Shown here: piece after piece, positions 17,511 to 25,318 of the stretch
Layout of the letters: the number at the start of each line of letters is the position of its first letter
How positions within the stretch are numbered: the first letter of the stretch is position 1
DNA from: Bordetella parapertussis
GTDB taxonomy: Bacteria; Pseudomonadota; Gammaproteobacteria; Burkholderiales; SG8-41
Assembly: GCA_945906935.1 (NCBI GenBank)
Contig: CAMDSO010000024.1
Location: 1 to 39,819, forward strand
Direction: 5' to 3'
Length of the DNA stretch: 39,819 nt
Made by a program: the position numbers and the translations under genes
The notes under the pieces: generated by a model
The model's input: the letters and a program-made list of their open reading frames with translations, nothing else
The model's database searches: none
Told to the model about the DNA's origin: nothing

Positions 17511-17905
17511 CAATGGTGGGACAGTTGTTGGCAGAAAACGGCAAATGTCTGAAACAAGTGGCAACAAGAGATGAAGGCAAAACTATAGATTCTTTTGTGT
17601 TATTTGATTGTGGTATTGTGGAGTATTGTCATTTTTTATTAAGATAGAACTTTTAATTGGTGATCGCGAGTTCGAATCTCGCACCGCCTATCAATCTCAT
17701 ATTGGTATCAGAGACTTAGCCGCCTAGTGCAGCTTTTTCTTTTACTATACACCGTTTGCCCGTCTTTTCTCGCGGTAGTATGCTGTTGTTTTGGCAAGGA
17801 AAAGTGTGACTGCCGCAAAAATCACGACATACCTTCTCATCATGCGCGGAATGTTTCCAAAAATCCTGTTCATGGTGTCCTGAACGCGCATACAAATTCG
17901 ATACT
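17494..17905. other. Gene-free gap holding a tRNA fragment
   Basis: These 412 bases have no supported coding region. They hold the right edge of the decayed IS (to ~17510), a tRNA-Lys-like 3' half at 17650-17693, and AT-rich sequence. The short frames here are antisense or unsupported. Confidence 0.6.
17650..17693 (+). tRNA. 3' half of a tRNA-Lys(UUU)-like gene (attachment-site remnant)
   Basis: From the anticodon loop on, the sequence reads as a tRNA: loop CTTTTAA (17650-17656), 3' anticodon stem TTGGT, variable GATC, T-arm GCGAG-TTCGAAT-CTCGC (17666-17682; perfect 5-bp stem and canonical loop), acceptor strand ACCGCCT (17683-17689), discriminator A, then TCA in place of CCA. The matching 5' acceptor AGGCGGT, D-arm and 5' anticodon stem are not found upstream, where the sequence is AT-rich and unrelated. 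A tRNA cut at the anticodon loop is what tyrosine-recombinase integration leaves at one end of an island. The Lys identity rests on the TTT anticodon and general resemblance. Confidence 0.65.
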
Positions 17906-18472
17906 ATGGCAAAGTCACTGATTCTTTTTATATGGCTTATGGGGGCGCCCTTCCATGAGCTATGGGCGCAATCTACCGAGGGGATGAGGGTCTGCAACGC
18001 TGGTGCCCTGGAGAAATTAAACCTGCATGGAAATTCCTGCCAGTCGTACAACCCCCATGAAAACCAGCTGTGTTTGGCAGACGCATATCGTGTCTATGTT
18101 GACGGTGTATGTAGTCCATATGAAAAAAGCTACGGATTAATAATGAACTTTTTGAATCGCCAGGTAGCACGAGTGCGAGATGATATCGACGCCAAAAGAG
18201 TGGCGACAGAACGCGCAAAAACACAGATAGATATCTTATTCGAGTTAATGCGGCAGGAAGGTGAGGCGTGGGTTAAGCGGGGACGTAATGGCACCCTGGA
18301 AATGAAATCGCCATTAATGGTTCGTAGAGCGGATAGGTCAATTACGGCTGCCATTAGGCTTATCGGTGGCAGCCTCAATGAGGTGCCTAATCCCGATCAA
18401 GAGATTAGCTTTATCTTGAATGGCAGAATTACTATCTGTAATCGAACCGCCACTGAGTTTGCCTGCCAATAG
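17906..18472 (+). CDS. Secreted protein of unknown function
   Basis: A 188-residue protein with a signal peptide (MAKSLILFIWLMGAPFHELWA, cleavage probably near residue 21-22). The mature part has several Cys (near residues 30, 45, 56, 69 and two close to the C-terminus), fit for disulfides in the periplasm. A charged helical segment (~95-135: RVRDDIDAKRVATERAKTQ) lies in the middle, and the end ISFILNGRITICNRTATEF looks like a beta hairpin. I do not recognise the family. The ATG lacks a clear ribosome site. It lies between the tRNA remnant and the decayed ihfB, so it may be island cargo or a leftover. Confidence 0.55.
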   Translation: MAKSLILFIWLMGAPFHELWAQSTEGMRVCNAGALEKLNLHGNSCQSYNPHENQLCLADAYRVYVDGVCSPYEKSYGLIMNFLNRQVARVRDDIDAKRVATERAKTQIDILFELMRQEGEAWVKRGRNGTLEMKSPLMVRRADRSITAAIRLIGGSLNEVPNPDQEISFILNGRITICNRTATEFACQ

Positions 18473-18602
18473 TTTTTCGTTCCAAGGAAAAATGAGCAAA
18501 CAGACTAGGCGCGAACCAATCGGGATGTCAAAAAATCACGCCCAATAGATTAGATAGGCTCTCCGCCTGGGTAGGAGCTTGCGATTTGCCGAGGAATATT
18601 TA

Positions 18603-18882
18603 ATGGCTTCGTGAGCTTCTGGCTTATGAAGACACCCAAAATGCTGTTAATTTGATCATTGGGGTAATGATTGAGATACTGATGCTTGATAACGGTATCG
18701 AGTTGCGTGATTTCGGTAGTTTTGGCTTGCGCTAACGTAAACCATGCAAAGCATGAAACCCTAGAGCTGGTGCAGCAGTCTATGTATCATCAAAGCCGAT
18801 AATTTACTTCCGATGTGGTGCGGATCTAAAGCAGAGAGTCAATGCGAGCCTTGGTAAAACCTCTATTAACGACGCAAAGTAA
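18603..18882 (+). pseudogene. ihfB: Decayed ihfB-like gene (IHF beta/HU-family DNA-binding protein)
   Basis: One frame reads DTQNAVNLIIGVMIEIL, then GIELRDFGSFGLR-stop-RKPCKA-stop-NPRAGAAVYV, then IIYFRCGADLKQRVNA, ending at TAA 18880-18882. This follows the IHF/HU fold closely: the R-x-F-G-S-F turn, the N-P-(R/K)-(A/S/T)-G arm motif and the (P/I)-x-F-(K/R)-x-G-x-x-L-(K/R)-x-R-V end. The stops are TAA 18733-18735 (where Tyr is usual) and TGA 18754-18756 (where Arg is usual). An ATG at 18603, with GAGGA about 7 nt upstream, fits the true start, but a frameshift near 18611 and loss of about ten residues disrupt the N-terminal helix. The spacing of conserved residues favours the beta subunit over HU. 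Confidence 0.75.
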
Positions 18883-18926
18883 TCGCCCCAACTAAAAATC
18901 TTACGTTAACCCCTGGAGATGCGGCA

Positions 18927-19163
18927 ATGAGTGAACCCGTCTGTGTGCAAAAAGCCCCTTACGCGCTAGAACTTAGTCCTGGAGATTACTGGTGGTGTGC
19001 TTGTGGGAAATCCAAGAAGCAGCCGTTCTGCGATGGCTCCCACAAAGACACGGGGATTGCGCCAGTGAAATTTACTATCACTGCTGCGGAGAAAAAGTTT
19101 TTGTGTGGCTGTAAAGCCAGTCATAACAAACCGTTTTGCGACGGTAGTCACAGCAAGCTCTAG
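18927..19163 (+). CDS. CDGSH iron-sulfur domain protein
   Basis: A 78-residue protein with two CDGSH zinc-finger-like motifs: C24-x-C26 with C35-D-G-S-H39, and C60-x-C62 with C71-D-G-S-H75. In this family each Cys3-His set binds a redox-active [2Fe-2S] cluster. The bacterial two-motif form is a small cytosolic protein of uncertain role (electron transfer or cluster transfer). All eight ligands are present. GGAGATGCGGCA before the ATG gives a good ribosome site. It is monocistronic by position; the 270-bp gap after it has no gene. Confidence 0.9.
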   Translation: MSEPVCVQKAPYALELSPGDYWWCACGKSKKQPFCDGSHKDTGIAPVKFTITAAEKKFLCGCKASHNKPFCDGSHSKL

Positions 19164-19341
19164 GTGCTTAGTCATCAAAACCTCGGTTGTTCTCCTGAGT
19201 GGAATACGACTGTGGGCTGATGTGCAGCAGATCCAGTGCTGGATCACCTTCACTGTCCTGGGTAGCATCGTGGGGCTTGGTTCATAGATCGCTGAGCCGT
19301 TGCGATATTGCGATGGCCGGCGAGCGCCAGTAGTGCCTCAA

Positions 19342-19353
19342 TTAACATGTTAA
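19342..19353. promoter_or_regulatory. 12-bp palindrome upstream of the AtuA-like gene
   Basis: TTAACATGTTAA is a perfect palindrome ~85 bases before the AtuA-like start, in an otherwise featureless gap (19164-19435). It could be a repressor site; no matching regulator gene is in the window. Confidence 0.25.
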
Positions 19354-19435
19354 GATAAAACAAATATGTTGCTTCAAGCGGCTCCGCAATCCGCTATTCA
19401 AAACAACGATAAATAATTCGAGTAGATCTCATAGC

Positions 19436-20806
19436 ATGGAGAATAACGCGCATTCTGAACGCGTACTGCGCATAGGCGCCGGTGCAAGCTATGCGGGTGA
19501 CCGCGTCGGGCCGGCAACACTGCTTGCAAAGCACGCGAAGCTTGATTATCTCGTTTATGAAACGCTAGCGGAGCGCACCATCGCGCTCGCGCAGCTTCAA
19601 CGGCTGAAAAATCCGGATGGTGGTTATAACGAGCTCCTCGAGGATCGATTTTACGAAGCATTGCCGCATTGTCGTAAAAACAGCACGCGCGTTGTGACGA
19701 ACATGGGGGCGGCGAACCCTGTCGGCGCGGCCAAGCGTACCGCTGAAATTATTCGAGAGCTAAAACTCGGTCCGATGAAGGTGGCCGCGGTGCTTGGTGA
19801 CGACGTTCTTGATTACTGTCTCGCCCATCGCGATGAATTGAGCCTTATGGAAAATGGCCGTTCGCTGGCGAGCCTCGACGGAAAAATCGTCTCGGCCAAC
19901 GCGTATCTCGGCGCCGATGTAATGGTCGACGCGCTCCGCAAAGGGGCAGATATCGTTCTCACCGGGCGTGTCGGGGACTGCTCGTTGTTTTTGGCACCGA
20001 TGATCCACGAATTCGGCTGGAAAATGGACGACTGGAATTTGCTGGGCAAGGGGCAGACGGGGGCCGACATGGTCGAGTGCGGTGCGAACGTCTCGGGCGG
20101 CTTCTTCGCAGACCCTGGGTACAAGGAAGTGCCGGACCTTGGTAATCTAGGTTATCCGTATCTTGAAGTCTCAGCCGACGGCACTATCGTGGTCACCAAG
20201 GTTGCCGGTACCGGCGGACTCATCAACCGCGCAACGTGCACCGAGCAGATGCTCTACGAAATTCACGATCCAGCAAACTACATCACTCCAGATGTTGTCG
20301 TTGACTTTACAGAAGTGACGCTCGATGAGACTGGGCCGAACCGCGTAATGATCAAAGGTGGGAGAGGTAAACCGAGGCCCGCGCAGTTGAAGGTTTCAGT
20401 CGGCATAATCGAAGGCTGGATCGGCGAAGCCATGATTACCTATGCGGGCCTAGGCTGTGTCGAGCGAGCCAAGCTCGCGGAGAAGGTTGTACGCGAGCGT
20501 CTGCAGATCGAGGGCGTCAAACTGCAAGAGCTGCGGGTTGATTACATCGGGCTAAACGCGCTTCATAGTGAGGCGTCGCTGCCGCGCAGAGACGCGCCCT
20601 ACGAAGTGTGCCTGCGCTTTGCCGGACGCGCACGCGAGAAGCGCGATGCCGTCAAGCTTGCTAACGAAGTCGAGACGCTGGTTGGCAAAGGCCCGGCGAG
20701 CTCGTCGATACCGAGTAAGTCCGTACGGGAAGTACTGGCTATTTATTCAGTGCTCATTCCGCGCGATATTATCAAGCATGAGATCATCATGACGGAAGTC
20801 GCATGA
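19436..20806 (+). CDS. AtuA-family (DUF1446) protein
   Basis: A 456-residue cytosolic protein of the AtuA/DUF1446 family, named for acyclic terpene (citronellol/geraniol) utilisation, where the biochemical role of AtuA is still unclear. The N-terminal RIGAGASYAGDRVGPA is the family's Gly-rich start; other typical blocks are VTNMGAANPVGAA, GADIVLTGRVGDCSLFLAP and the central GTGGLINRATCTEQMLYEI. Full-length family members often carry a C-terminal ferredoxin-fold domain; here that domain is the separate next gene, whose ATG overlaps this stop (ATGA at 20803-20806). With the Bug receptor after it, the set suggests import and breakdown of an organic acid rather than terpene use specifically. Confidence 0.85.
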   Translation: MENNAHSERVLRIGAGASYAGDRVGPATLLAKHAKLDYLVYETLAERTIALAQLQRLKNPDGGYNELLEDRFYEALPHCRKNSTRVVTNMGAANPVGAAKRTAEIIRELKLGPMKVAAVLGDDVLDYCLAHRDELSLMENGRSLASLDGKIVSANAYLGADVMVDALRKGADIVLTGRVGDCSLFLAPMIHEFGWKMDDWNLLGKGQTGADMVECGANVSGGFFADPGYKEVPDLGNLGYPYLEVSADGTIVVTKVAGTGGLINRATCTEQMLYEIHDPANYITPDVVVDFTEVTLDETGPNRVMIKGGRGKPRPAQLKVSVGIIEGWIGEAMITYAGLGCVERAKLAEKVVRERLQIEGVKLQELRVDYIGLNALHSEASLPRRDAPYEVCLRFAGRAREKRDAVKLANEVETLVGKGPASSSIPSKSVREVLAIYSVLIPRDIIKHEIIMTEVA

Positions 20807-21174
20807 AGACTTTTTATCTGCGCGAACTCGCACATGCCCGCTCTGGCGACAAAGGTGACATAAACAATATTGGCGTCATCGCCTACGAGCCGCATTACTA
20901 TCCTCTCATCCGGCAATGGCTGACGCCCGAGCGCATCAAAGCCCATTTCGGCAGCATCGTCAAAGGCGCGGTGACGCGCTATGAACTACCAAACGTGCAT
21001 GCGCTGAATTTCGTGCTTGAGGGCGCGCTTGGCGGGGGTGTCACTCGCTCGCTGTCGATCGACCCGCACGGTAAATCCTATTCTGCGTTGATTTTGACGA
21101 TACCCGTCGAGGTGCCGCCCGATCTCGCGCAAGAGCTGATTCAGCGTGGCCGGCAGCCGATCGATGACTGCTAA
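20803..21174 (+). CDS. AtuA-associated C-terminal-domain protein
   Basis: A 123-residue protein that matches the C-terminal domain of long AtuA proteins: LRELAHARSGDKGDINNIGVIAY near the start, then the segment YELPNVHALNFVLEGALGGG and a closing strand region. The SGDKGD motif is diagnostic of this domain. It is translationally coupled to the upstream gene by ATGA overlap, so the two proteins probably form one complex in equal amounts. Splitting of the two domains into adjacent genes is common in betaproteobacteria. Catalytic residues are not established for the family. Confidence 0.8.
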   Translation: MKTFYLRELAHARSGDKGDINNIGVIAYEPHYYPLIRQWLTPERIKAHFGSIVKGAVTRYELPNVHALNFVLEGALGGGVTRSLSIDPHGKSYSALILTIPVEVPPDLAQELIQRGRQPIDDC

Positions 21175-22192
21175 ATCTAAAGTGCGCATCGCCATTCACC
21201 TTCGAGGGCGCGTGTTACAACGATTGAATTTTTCGGGCGTGGTGCTTGCCCTGCTTGCGATATTCGCGCAAACAGCGCTCGCTCAAAGCAGCGAACAGTA
21301 TCCGACTAAACCCATTCGTATCATCGTGCCGTTTGCGCCGGGCGGCGGCACGGACCTGACCGCGCGACTGGTGGGCCAGCGAATTGCGGAGCGCCTCGGG
21401 CAGCCTGTCATTATCGACAATCGTCCGGGGGCCGGCACGATGCTTGGAACCGAGCTAACGATGCGATCCGCCCCCGACGGTTATACGCTGATGATTGCTT
21501 CTGCGTCTCACGCGATCAACCCGACGCTTTATCGCAAAGTCAATTACGATCCGATTCGCGATTTTGAGCCGGTTACGCTTGCGATATCTTTCCCCTTCGT
21601 GATCGCCACTAATCCCGCTCTACCCGTGCGTAATGTTAAGGAACTCATTGCGCACGCAAAAGCGAACCCTGGGCGAATAGCGTATGCGTCGAGTGGCACC
21701 GGTTCGACCAACCATCTGGCAGGTGAACTCTTCAAGGCGACGGCTGGGATCGATCTGTTGCACGTGCCGTATAAAGGCGGTGGGCCGGCAATGAACGACG
21801 CGATCGGTGGCCAGGTGTCTATGATGTTCGGAACGGTGCTCGAAACGATGCCGCACGTGCGCGCAGGTAGGCTGCGCGGCCTTGCTGTTTCGAGTGGAAA
21901 ACGCGCGGCATTCGCGCCCGAGTTGCCAACCGCGGCCGAGGACGGCTTGCCGGGCTACGATGTTACTGGATGGTATGCTTTTCTCGCGCCTGCAGGTGTC
22001 CATCGCGCAGTCCTTACCAAGCTCAATACGGAAATGACGGGCGCACTCGAATTTTCGCCGCTCAGGGAAAAGCTGCTGGCCTTGGGTGCCGAGCCGTGGC
22101 CAACATCGACGCAAAAAGCGCAGGCGTTCATCGCTTCTGAGGTTACGCGCTGGGGCGTATTGATCAAGTCGGCACGCATTAGTGCGGAGTGA
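21164..22192 (+). CDS. Bug/TctC-family periplasmic solute receptor
   Basis: A ~342-residue periplasmic binding protein of the Bug (TctC) family, the receptor type of tripartite tricarboxylate transporters, greatly expanded in betaproteobacteria and usually binding carboxylates. After a signal peptide (hydrophobic core NFSGVVLALLAIFAQTALA) come the family blocks YPTKPIRIIVPFAPGGGTD, IIDNRPGAGTMLGT, ASSGTGSTNHLAGELF and LLHVPYKGGGPAMND. I prefer ATG 21164 to the GTG at 21146; both overlap the upstream stop, so expression is coupled to the AtuA pair. No membrane subunits (tctA/B) are nearby, typical of orphan Bug receptors. Confidence 0.9.
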   Translation: MTAKSKVRIAIHLRGRVLQRLNFSGVVLALLAIFAQTALAQSSEQYPTKPIRIIVPFAPGGGTDLTARLVGQRIAERLGQPVIIDNRPGAGTMLGTELTMRSAPDGYTLMIASASHAINPTLYRKVNYDPIRDFEPVTLAISFPFVIATNPALPVRNVKELIAHAKANPGRIAYASSGTGSTNHLAGELFKATAGIDLLHVPYKGGGPAMNDAIGGQVSMMFGTVLETMPHVRAGRLRGLAVSSGKRAAFAPELPTAAEDGLPGYDVTGWYAFLAPAGVHRAVLTKLNTEMTGALEFSPLREKLLALGAEPWPTSTQKAQAFIASEVTRWGVLIKSARISAE

Positions 22193-22252
22193 AAAATAGG
22201 CTATCTGCTGAAAGAATCCTGTGATTTTAAGAATAAAAAAAAGAGTTTTGAG

Positions 22253-22294
22253 ATTGTAATCTGTAGTCGCTAGCTAGAATCTCGTATCGTCTAC
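22253..22294 (+). other. Weak tRNA-3'-half-like sequence
   Basis: The stretch aligns without gaps to the tRNA-Lys-like 3' half at 17650 with about 31 of 45 positions equal, strongest over GAATCTCG and the acceptor part. Its own T-stem has a mismatch and the T-loop is off consensus, so it cannot be a working tRNA. It may be a decayed tRNA or attachment-site copy; chance similarity is possible. A strong hairpin follows directly, as is usual after tRNA genes. Confidence 0.3.
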
Positions 22295-22304
22295 GAATAA
22301 AAAA

Positions 22305-22340
22305 ATGGCTTGCAGTCTCGCGACTGTAAGCCATTTGTCT
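22305..22340 (+). terminator. Strong hairpin terminator
   Basis: A 13-bp stem, ATGGCTTGCAGTC (22305-22317) with GACTGTAAGCCAT (22322-22334), one G-T pair and loop TCGC, followed by TTGTCTTTT and preceded by an A-run. It could end transcription of the atu/Bug operon and may work in both directions. Confidence 0.75.
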
Positions 22341-22522
22341 TTTCGCGTGAGCATCCAGCGTAGCGCCTGCTTTTCTCGTCGATAAATCCAGGCATCAACA
22401 AAAACAGCAAACTATCGGTACGTATTCCGCGGTGCGCGACGAGGTTTAGCTGCGACCTGTCAGTCCCGGCGACTTTGGTTCAAATCATCCGTGCCTAATC
22501 ATCCCCACGGAGGCGTGCAGAT

Positions 22523-22711
22523 TTAACGCGACGGTATGGCTGTCATGATGACCGCCACCATAATCATGGCCACTAACATCAGGATCAAAATAAGCGAGGT
22601 ACGGTCTTTTTGCGGGTTCTCGGAGGATTGTTTTGACGCGGGCAGGCCGGGCAGGCCGCGCATACGGCGCTTTGTGCTTCGGATGATCGACTGCACGATG
22701 GCTTGAAACAT
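22523..22711 (-). CDS. Small C-terminally anchored membrane protein
   Basis: A 62-residue protein with a basic N-terminal half (SIIRSTKRRMRGLPGLP) and a C-terminal hydrophobic helix (SLILILMLVAMIMVAVIMTA, ~39-58), so probably a tail-anchored inner-membrane peptide. AAAGGAA lies about 9 nt before the ATG on the minus strand, which supports translation. It is the last of three short minus-strand genes that are all small and membrane- or export-targeted. I do not recognise a family. Confidence 0.5.
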   Translation of the reverse strand: MFQAIVQSIIRSTKRRMRGLPGLPASKQSSENPQKDRTSLILILMLVAMIMVAVIMTAIPSR

Positions 22712-22742
22712 GATGTGTGTTCCTTTGACGCGGACGTTAGCT

Positions 22743-22913
22743 TTATTTCAGGTTGCTGCCGATGGTTTGTTGTGGCTGCCGCGCCGGTGCGCCGGTGCGG
22801 TCTGCGCGCATTGGCAGATCAGATAAACCTGACGCTACTGCAGCGCAGAATAATACAAATGGCGCGCCCATGCATGCAACGGCACACCAGCTGAGGTGTT
22901 GACGCGTAGTCAA
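22743..22913 (-). CDS. Small hydrophobic protein, possibly coupled to the gene before it
   Basis: A possible 56-residue protein starting at TTG (22913-22911), which overlaps the stop of the upstream frame in ATTGA, a coupling arrangement. It has one hydrophobic segment (CAVACMGAPFVLFCAAVASG) followed by an Arg/Pro/Gln-rich tail. The frame also runs upstream to 22970, but that part overlaps the preceding gene. No ribosome site of its own. Function unknown; reality depends on the coupling idea. Confidence 0.35.
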   Translation of the reverse strand: MTTRQHLSWCAVACMGAPFVLFCAAVASGLSDLPMRADRTGAPARQPQQTIGSNLK

Positions 22914-23270
22914 TGCGCGATCAACCAGCAGGGTGCGCGGATTCCTTTTCGCTGTCGCGCCGTTTCGCAATAACGCATGACGCGACGCGCGCCCTCATTC
23001 GAGATCTTGATATAGATCGAGCAATTGAAACTCATCAAGCGCGGGTCTGTGGTGCTGTCGAAGGCGGTCGCGCACTGGCTCGCCGGGGTCAGGTCGGGGG
23101 CGAGCTTGGACCATTCCTGTTTGAGCACATCGGGCAAATCGCGCCGAGATCGTTAGCCAGACTTCGGCCGCCGACAAGCCAGTCATGGTGAGCGCGCTGC
23201 AGGTGAGCGCTGCTATCAGGTGTTTCAAGAGGCTGGGGCGGGCGTGGTTTTGCTTGCAGGAAAAGATCAT
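22910..23270 (-). pseudogene. Frameshifted gene for a small secreted protein
   Basis: Two minus-strand frames join into one sensible protein. The first, from ATG 23270, gives a signal peptide (LLKHLIAALTCSALTMTGLS) and SAAEVWLTIS; the second continues from ~23150 with DLPDVLKQEWSKLAPDLTP, then SQCATAFDSTTDPRLMSFNC and a Cys-containing end WLIAH. A stop (TAA) bounds the second frame just upstream, so the shift lies at about 23135-23155. The mature part has four Cys, fitting an exported protein. A single-base indel in the genome or a sequencing error could explain it. I do not recognise the family. Confidence 0.5.
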
Positions 23271-23477
23271 ATGTAATTGAATTAATTTATTAAATTTTAA
23301 AATTTGAGTCTCCCTCAGGCATCCCGGTGCCTGTTTCGAGCGCGTAGGGTGTAACTTCTGGCGCGCTCTCAGATTGAGACAAGTCAAATAAAATGTATAA
23401 AAATAATAACAAAAGTGGTGAAAATTGGTATTATGCGCACTAGCCGATCAACTTTCGCATTGGTTTCAGGTGCGCAA

Positions 23478-23882
23478 ATGAACAAAGACTATTACGCGAT
23501 TCTGGGTGTGCTTCCATCGGTGGAAGACTTCGTGATTCGGGCTGCTTATCGTGCGCTCGCACAGCGTTATCACCCCGATAAATTGCCAGATTGCCGTGCG
23601 CCTGCGGAAGCGCGTATGCGCGAAATCAACGAAGCCTACGCGGTCCTCTCCGACGAGCGCTTGCGTGCCAAATACGACGCCCAGAGCGCATCCGTTTGCA
23701 CTTCAGCATTTACCCCTACAGCAGAAGATTCAGCGCAGGTTGGGCATCGCCAGCTACCGCAAAACGATGCCCTGGTGATCGCCAATCGTTTGCGCCTCAA
23801 CGAAACCTTCGGCTACGCGCAAGTGCCACTTGCTACCCGCGCTCCCGCACTCGCCGTGCACCATATCAGCGAATTCGCTTAG
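23478..23882 (+). CDS. J-domain (DnaJ-like) protein
   Basis: A 134-residue protein with an N-terminal J domain (~3-70): [11 protein letters not shown], then the HPD motif (32-34, in YHPDK) that stimulates DnaK ATPase, and [18 protein letters not shown]. The rest is short and lacks the Gly/Phe region, zinc-finger and substrate-binding domains of true DnaJ, so it is a small class III co-chaperone that brings DnaK to a particular client. I took ATG 23478 because the domain starts there; a longer frame from 23415 adds a non-conserved lead. No obvious functional partner lies next to it. Confidence 0.8.
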   Translation: MNKDYYAILGVLPSVEDFVIRAAYRALAQRYHPDKLPDCRAPAEARMREINEAYAVLSDERLRAKYDAQSASVCTSAFTPTAEDSAQVGHRQLPQNDALVIANRLRLNETFGYAQVPLATRAPALAVHHISEFA

Positions 23883-23960
23883 CCCGTCTCATAACCCTTG
23901 AGGCGAGCTCGGGGGCCTGTCATCCGTCCAAAAATTATCAAGCCGAGGACCCTTATCCTC

Positions 23961-24200
23961 ATGGCTCTCGCGCTGATCGCTATCGTGCCGTTAGCAGCGC
24001 GGATATGCGCCGTCGACGCCCCGACGGGCTGGAGCCTGGTCGCCGAGGCCCATGCCTATAAGGTCGAAAAAATCTGCGAGGAAATCACCACCAAATTCGG
24101 CAAAACCGAGAAGTGTCGCAGCGTGCTGGTCAAGGAAGATGCCAGCCCGAAAAAAGAAGAAAAAAAGGCCGATGAAAAAAAGCCGGCTGGGCATCATTAG
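23961..24200 (+). CDS. Small exported protein with Lys/Glu-rich tail
   Basis: A ~79-residue protein starting with a hydrophobic segment (MALALIAIVPLAARICAV) that may be a signal peptide or an N-terminal anchor, then AYKVEKICEEITTKFGKTEK with two Cys, and a strongly charged Lys/Glu tail ending KKPAGHH. An AGGA lies 13 nt upstream of the ATG; a longer TTG-started form from 23898 is possible. No family recognised. Confidence 0.5.
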   Translation: MALALIAIVPLAARICAVDAPTGWSLVAEAHAYKVEKICEEITTKFGKTEKCRSVLVKEDASPKKEEKKADEKKPAGHH

Positions 24201-24551
24201 GACCGTACAGATCGCCAGCGAAAATAACATCGATCGCTACTTCCAGAAACGAAAAATACAGCCGGACCACAATGCTGCCGGGCAATGGCTGCGATTCATC
24301 AAAAATACGCGATGACGAATCACCGCCGAGATCGCAAGTATTCCCCGAATAGGTTATTTGTCCTTAAGCGGCAGGGCTGCAAACACGCCGACCGCCAACG
24401 AGCGGCTCTATCCCTTTGCATCAATACCACGATGCAGGGGCGAATAGGCCGCAGCCCGTCATCCGCCGGAAAGACTATCGTCAGTTTTCTCAAGCGGGCT
24501 GTACAATCCCCCTTGAGGGCAACACAACACAACCGTTATAAGGCTTCCAAA
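24201..24551. other. Gap with nothing recognised
   Basis: About 350 bases between the small exported protein and the glycine-zipper gene. A frame runs through it into the next gene, but it has no good start or signal peptide, and the real start at 24552 is clear. No hairpin, repeat or RNA gene was seen. Confidence 0.5.
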
Positions 24552-25181
24552 ATGAAATACCAGTTTCTAACTGCAACCGTCTTGTCGGTGCTTGCTGGCG
24601 GCGCGATTGCCGCGAGTGATTTCATCGATACCGCACAGGTGATTTCTGCCAAACCGAAAATTGCCCGTGTCACCGAAAAACGCCAGGATTGCGACCCGGC
24701 AGCTACGCCAGCACCCGCACCGGCACCCAAGAAAGAAAGCAACATGGCGGGCACGATACTGGGCGGCATCGCCGGTGGATTACTCGGCCATGAGGTCGGT
24801 GGTGGTAGCGGCAGGACCGTAGCGACTATTATCGGCGCTACCGGTGGCGCAGTTGCAGGCTCGATGATCGGGGATCGTTCCGCTACGAATGCGACTCCGA
24901 ATGCACCGCCGCCACCGCCGCAGCAATGTCGCACCATAGAAACCACGCGCGAGGTTGTCGAAGGCTACGATGTTGTTTACCGCTACAACGGTAGAGACGT
25001 CAACGTGGTCTTGCCTAACAATCCGGGAATCACCGTTAAGGTTGCGATCAGTGCGGTTGTCGATGAGTCTCCTCTGGATGCGCCCCGCCGCGGTGTCGAA
25101 ACCAGCGCGCCGAGGGGGGCTGAAGTTAAGGGCCGGCATCCTCGTGAGGCGCAGGGTGGCAACTACCAGTATCGCTATTAG
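24552..25181 (+). CDS. Glycine-zipper 2TM envelope protein
   Basis: A 209-residue envelope protein with a signal peptide (MKYQFLTATVLSVLAGGAIAA). A Pro/Ala linker (~48-60) leads to a glycine-zipper double hairpin, AGTILGGIAGGLLGHEVGGG and TVATIIGATGGAVAGSMIGD, the motif of the Rickettsia 17-kDa antigen/2TM family. The C-terminal domain (QQCRTIETTREVVEGYDVVY) matches the usual partner domain of these proteins. No lipobox Cys is seen at the cleavage site, so it is likely not a lipoprotein. The family is linked to outer-membrane integrity and stress, without a defined reaction. The start ATG is chosen for the signal peptide. Confidence 0.82.
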   Translation: MKYQFLTATVLSVLAGGAIAASDFIDTAQVISAKPKIARVTEKRQDCDPAATPAPAPAPKKESNMAGTILGGIAGGLLGHEVGGGSGRTVATIIGATGGAVAGSMIGDRSATNATPNAPPPPPQQCRTIETTREVVEGYDVVYRYNGRDVNVVLPNNPGITVKVAISAVVDESPLDAPRRGVETSAPRGAEVKGRHPREAQGGNYQYRY

Positions 25182-25318
25182 CAGCACGAGTAAAAACAGA
25201 GTCAGCCGTTTCTCCGGTACGTAAGCCAAGTCGGTTGGCATTCCAGGTGGATGGCAACAACGGTGCCGCTTCGGCGCTGCGGGTCTAACGGATTGAAACC
25301 GATGCGTTCAAGTCAGCC

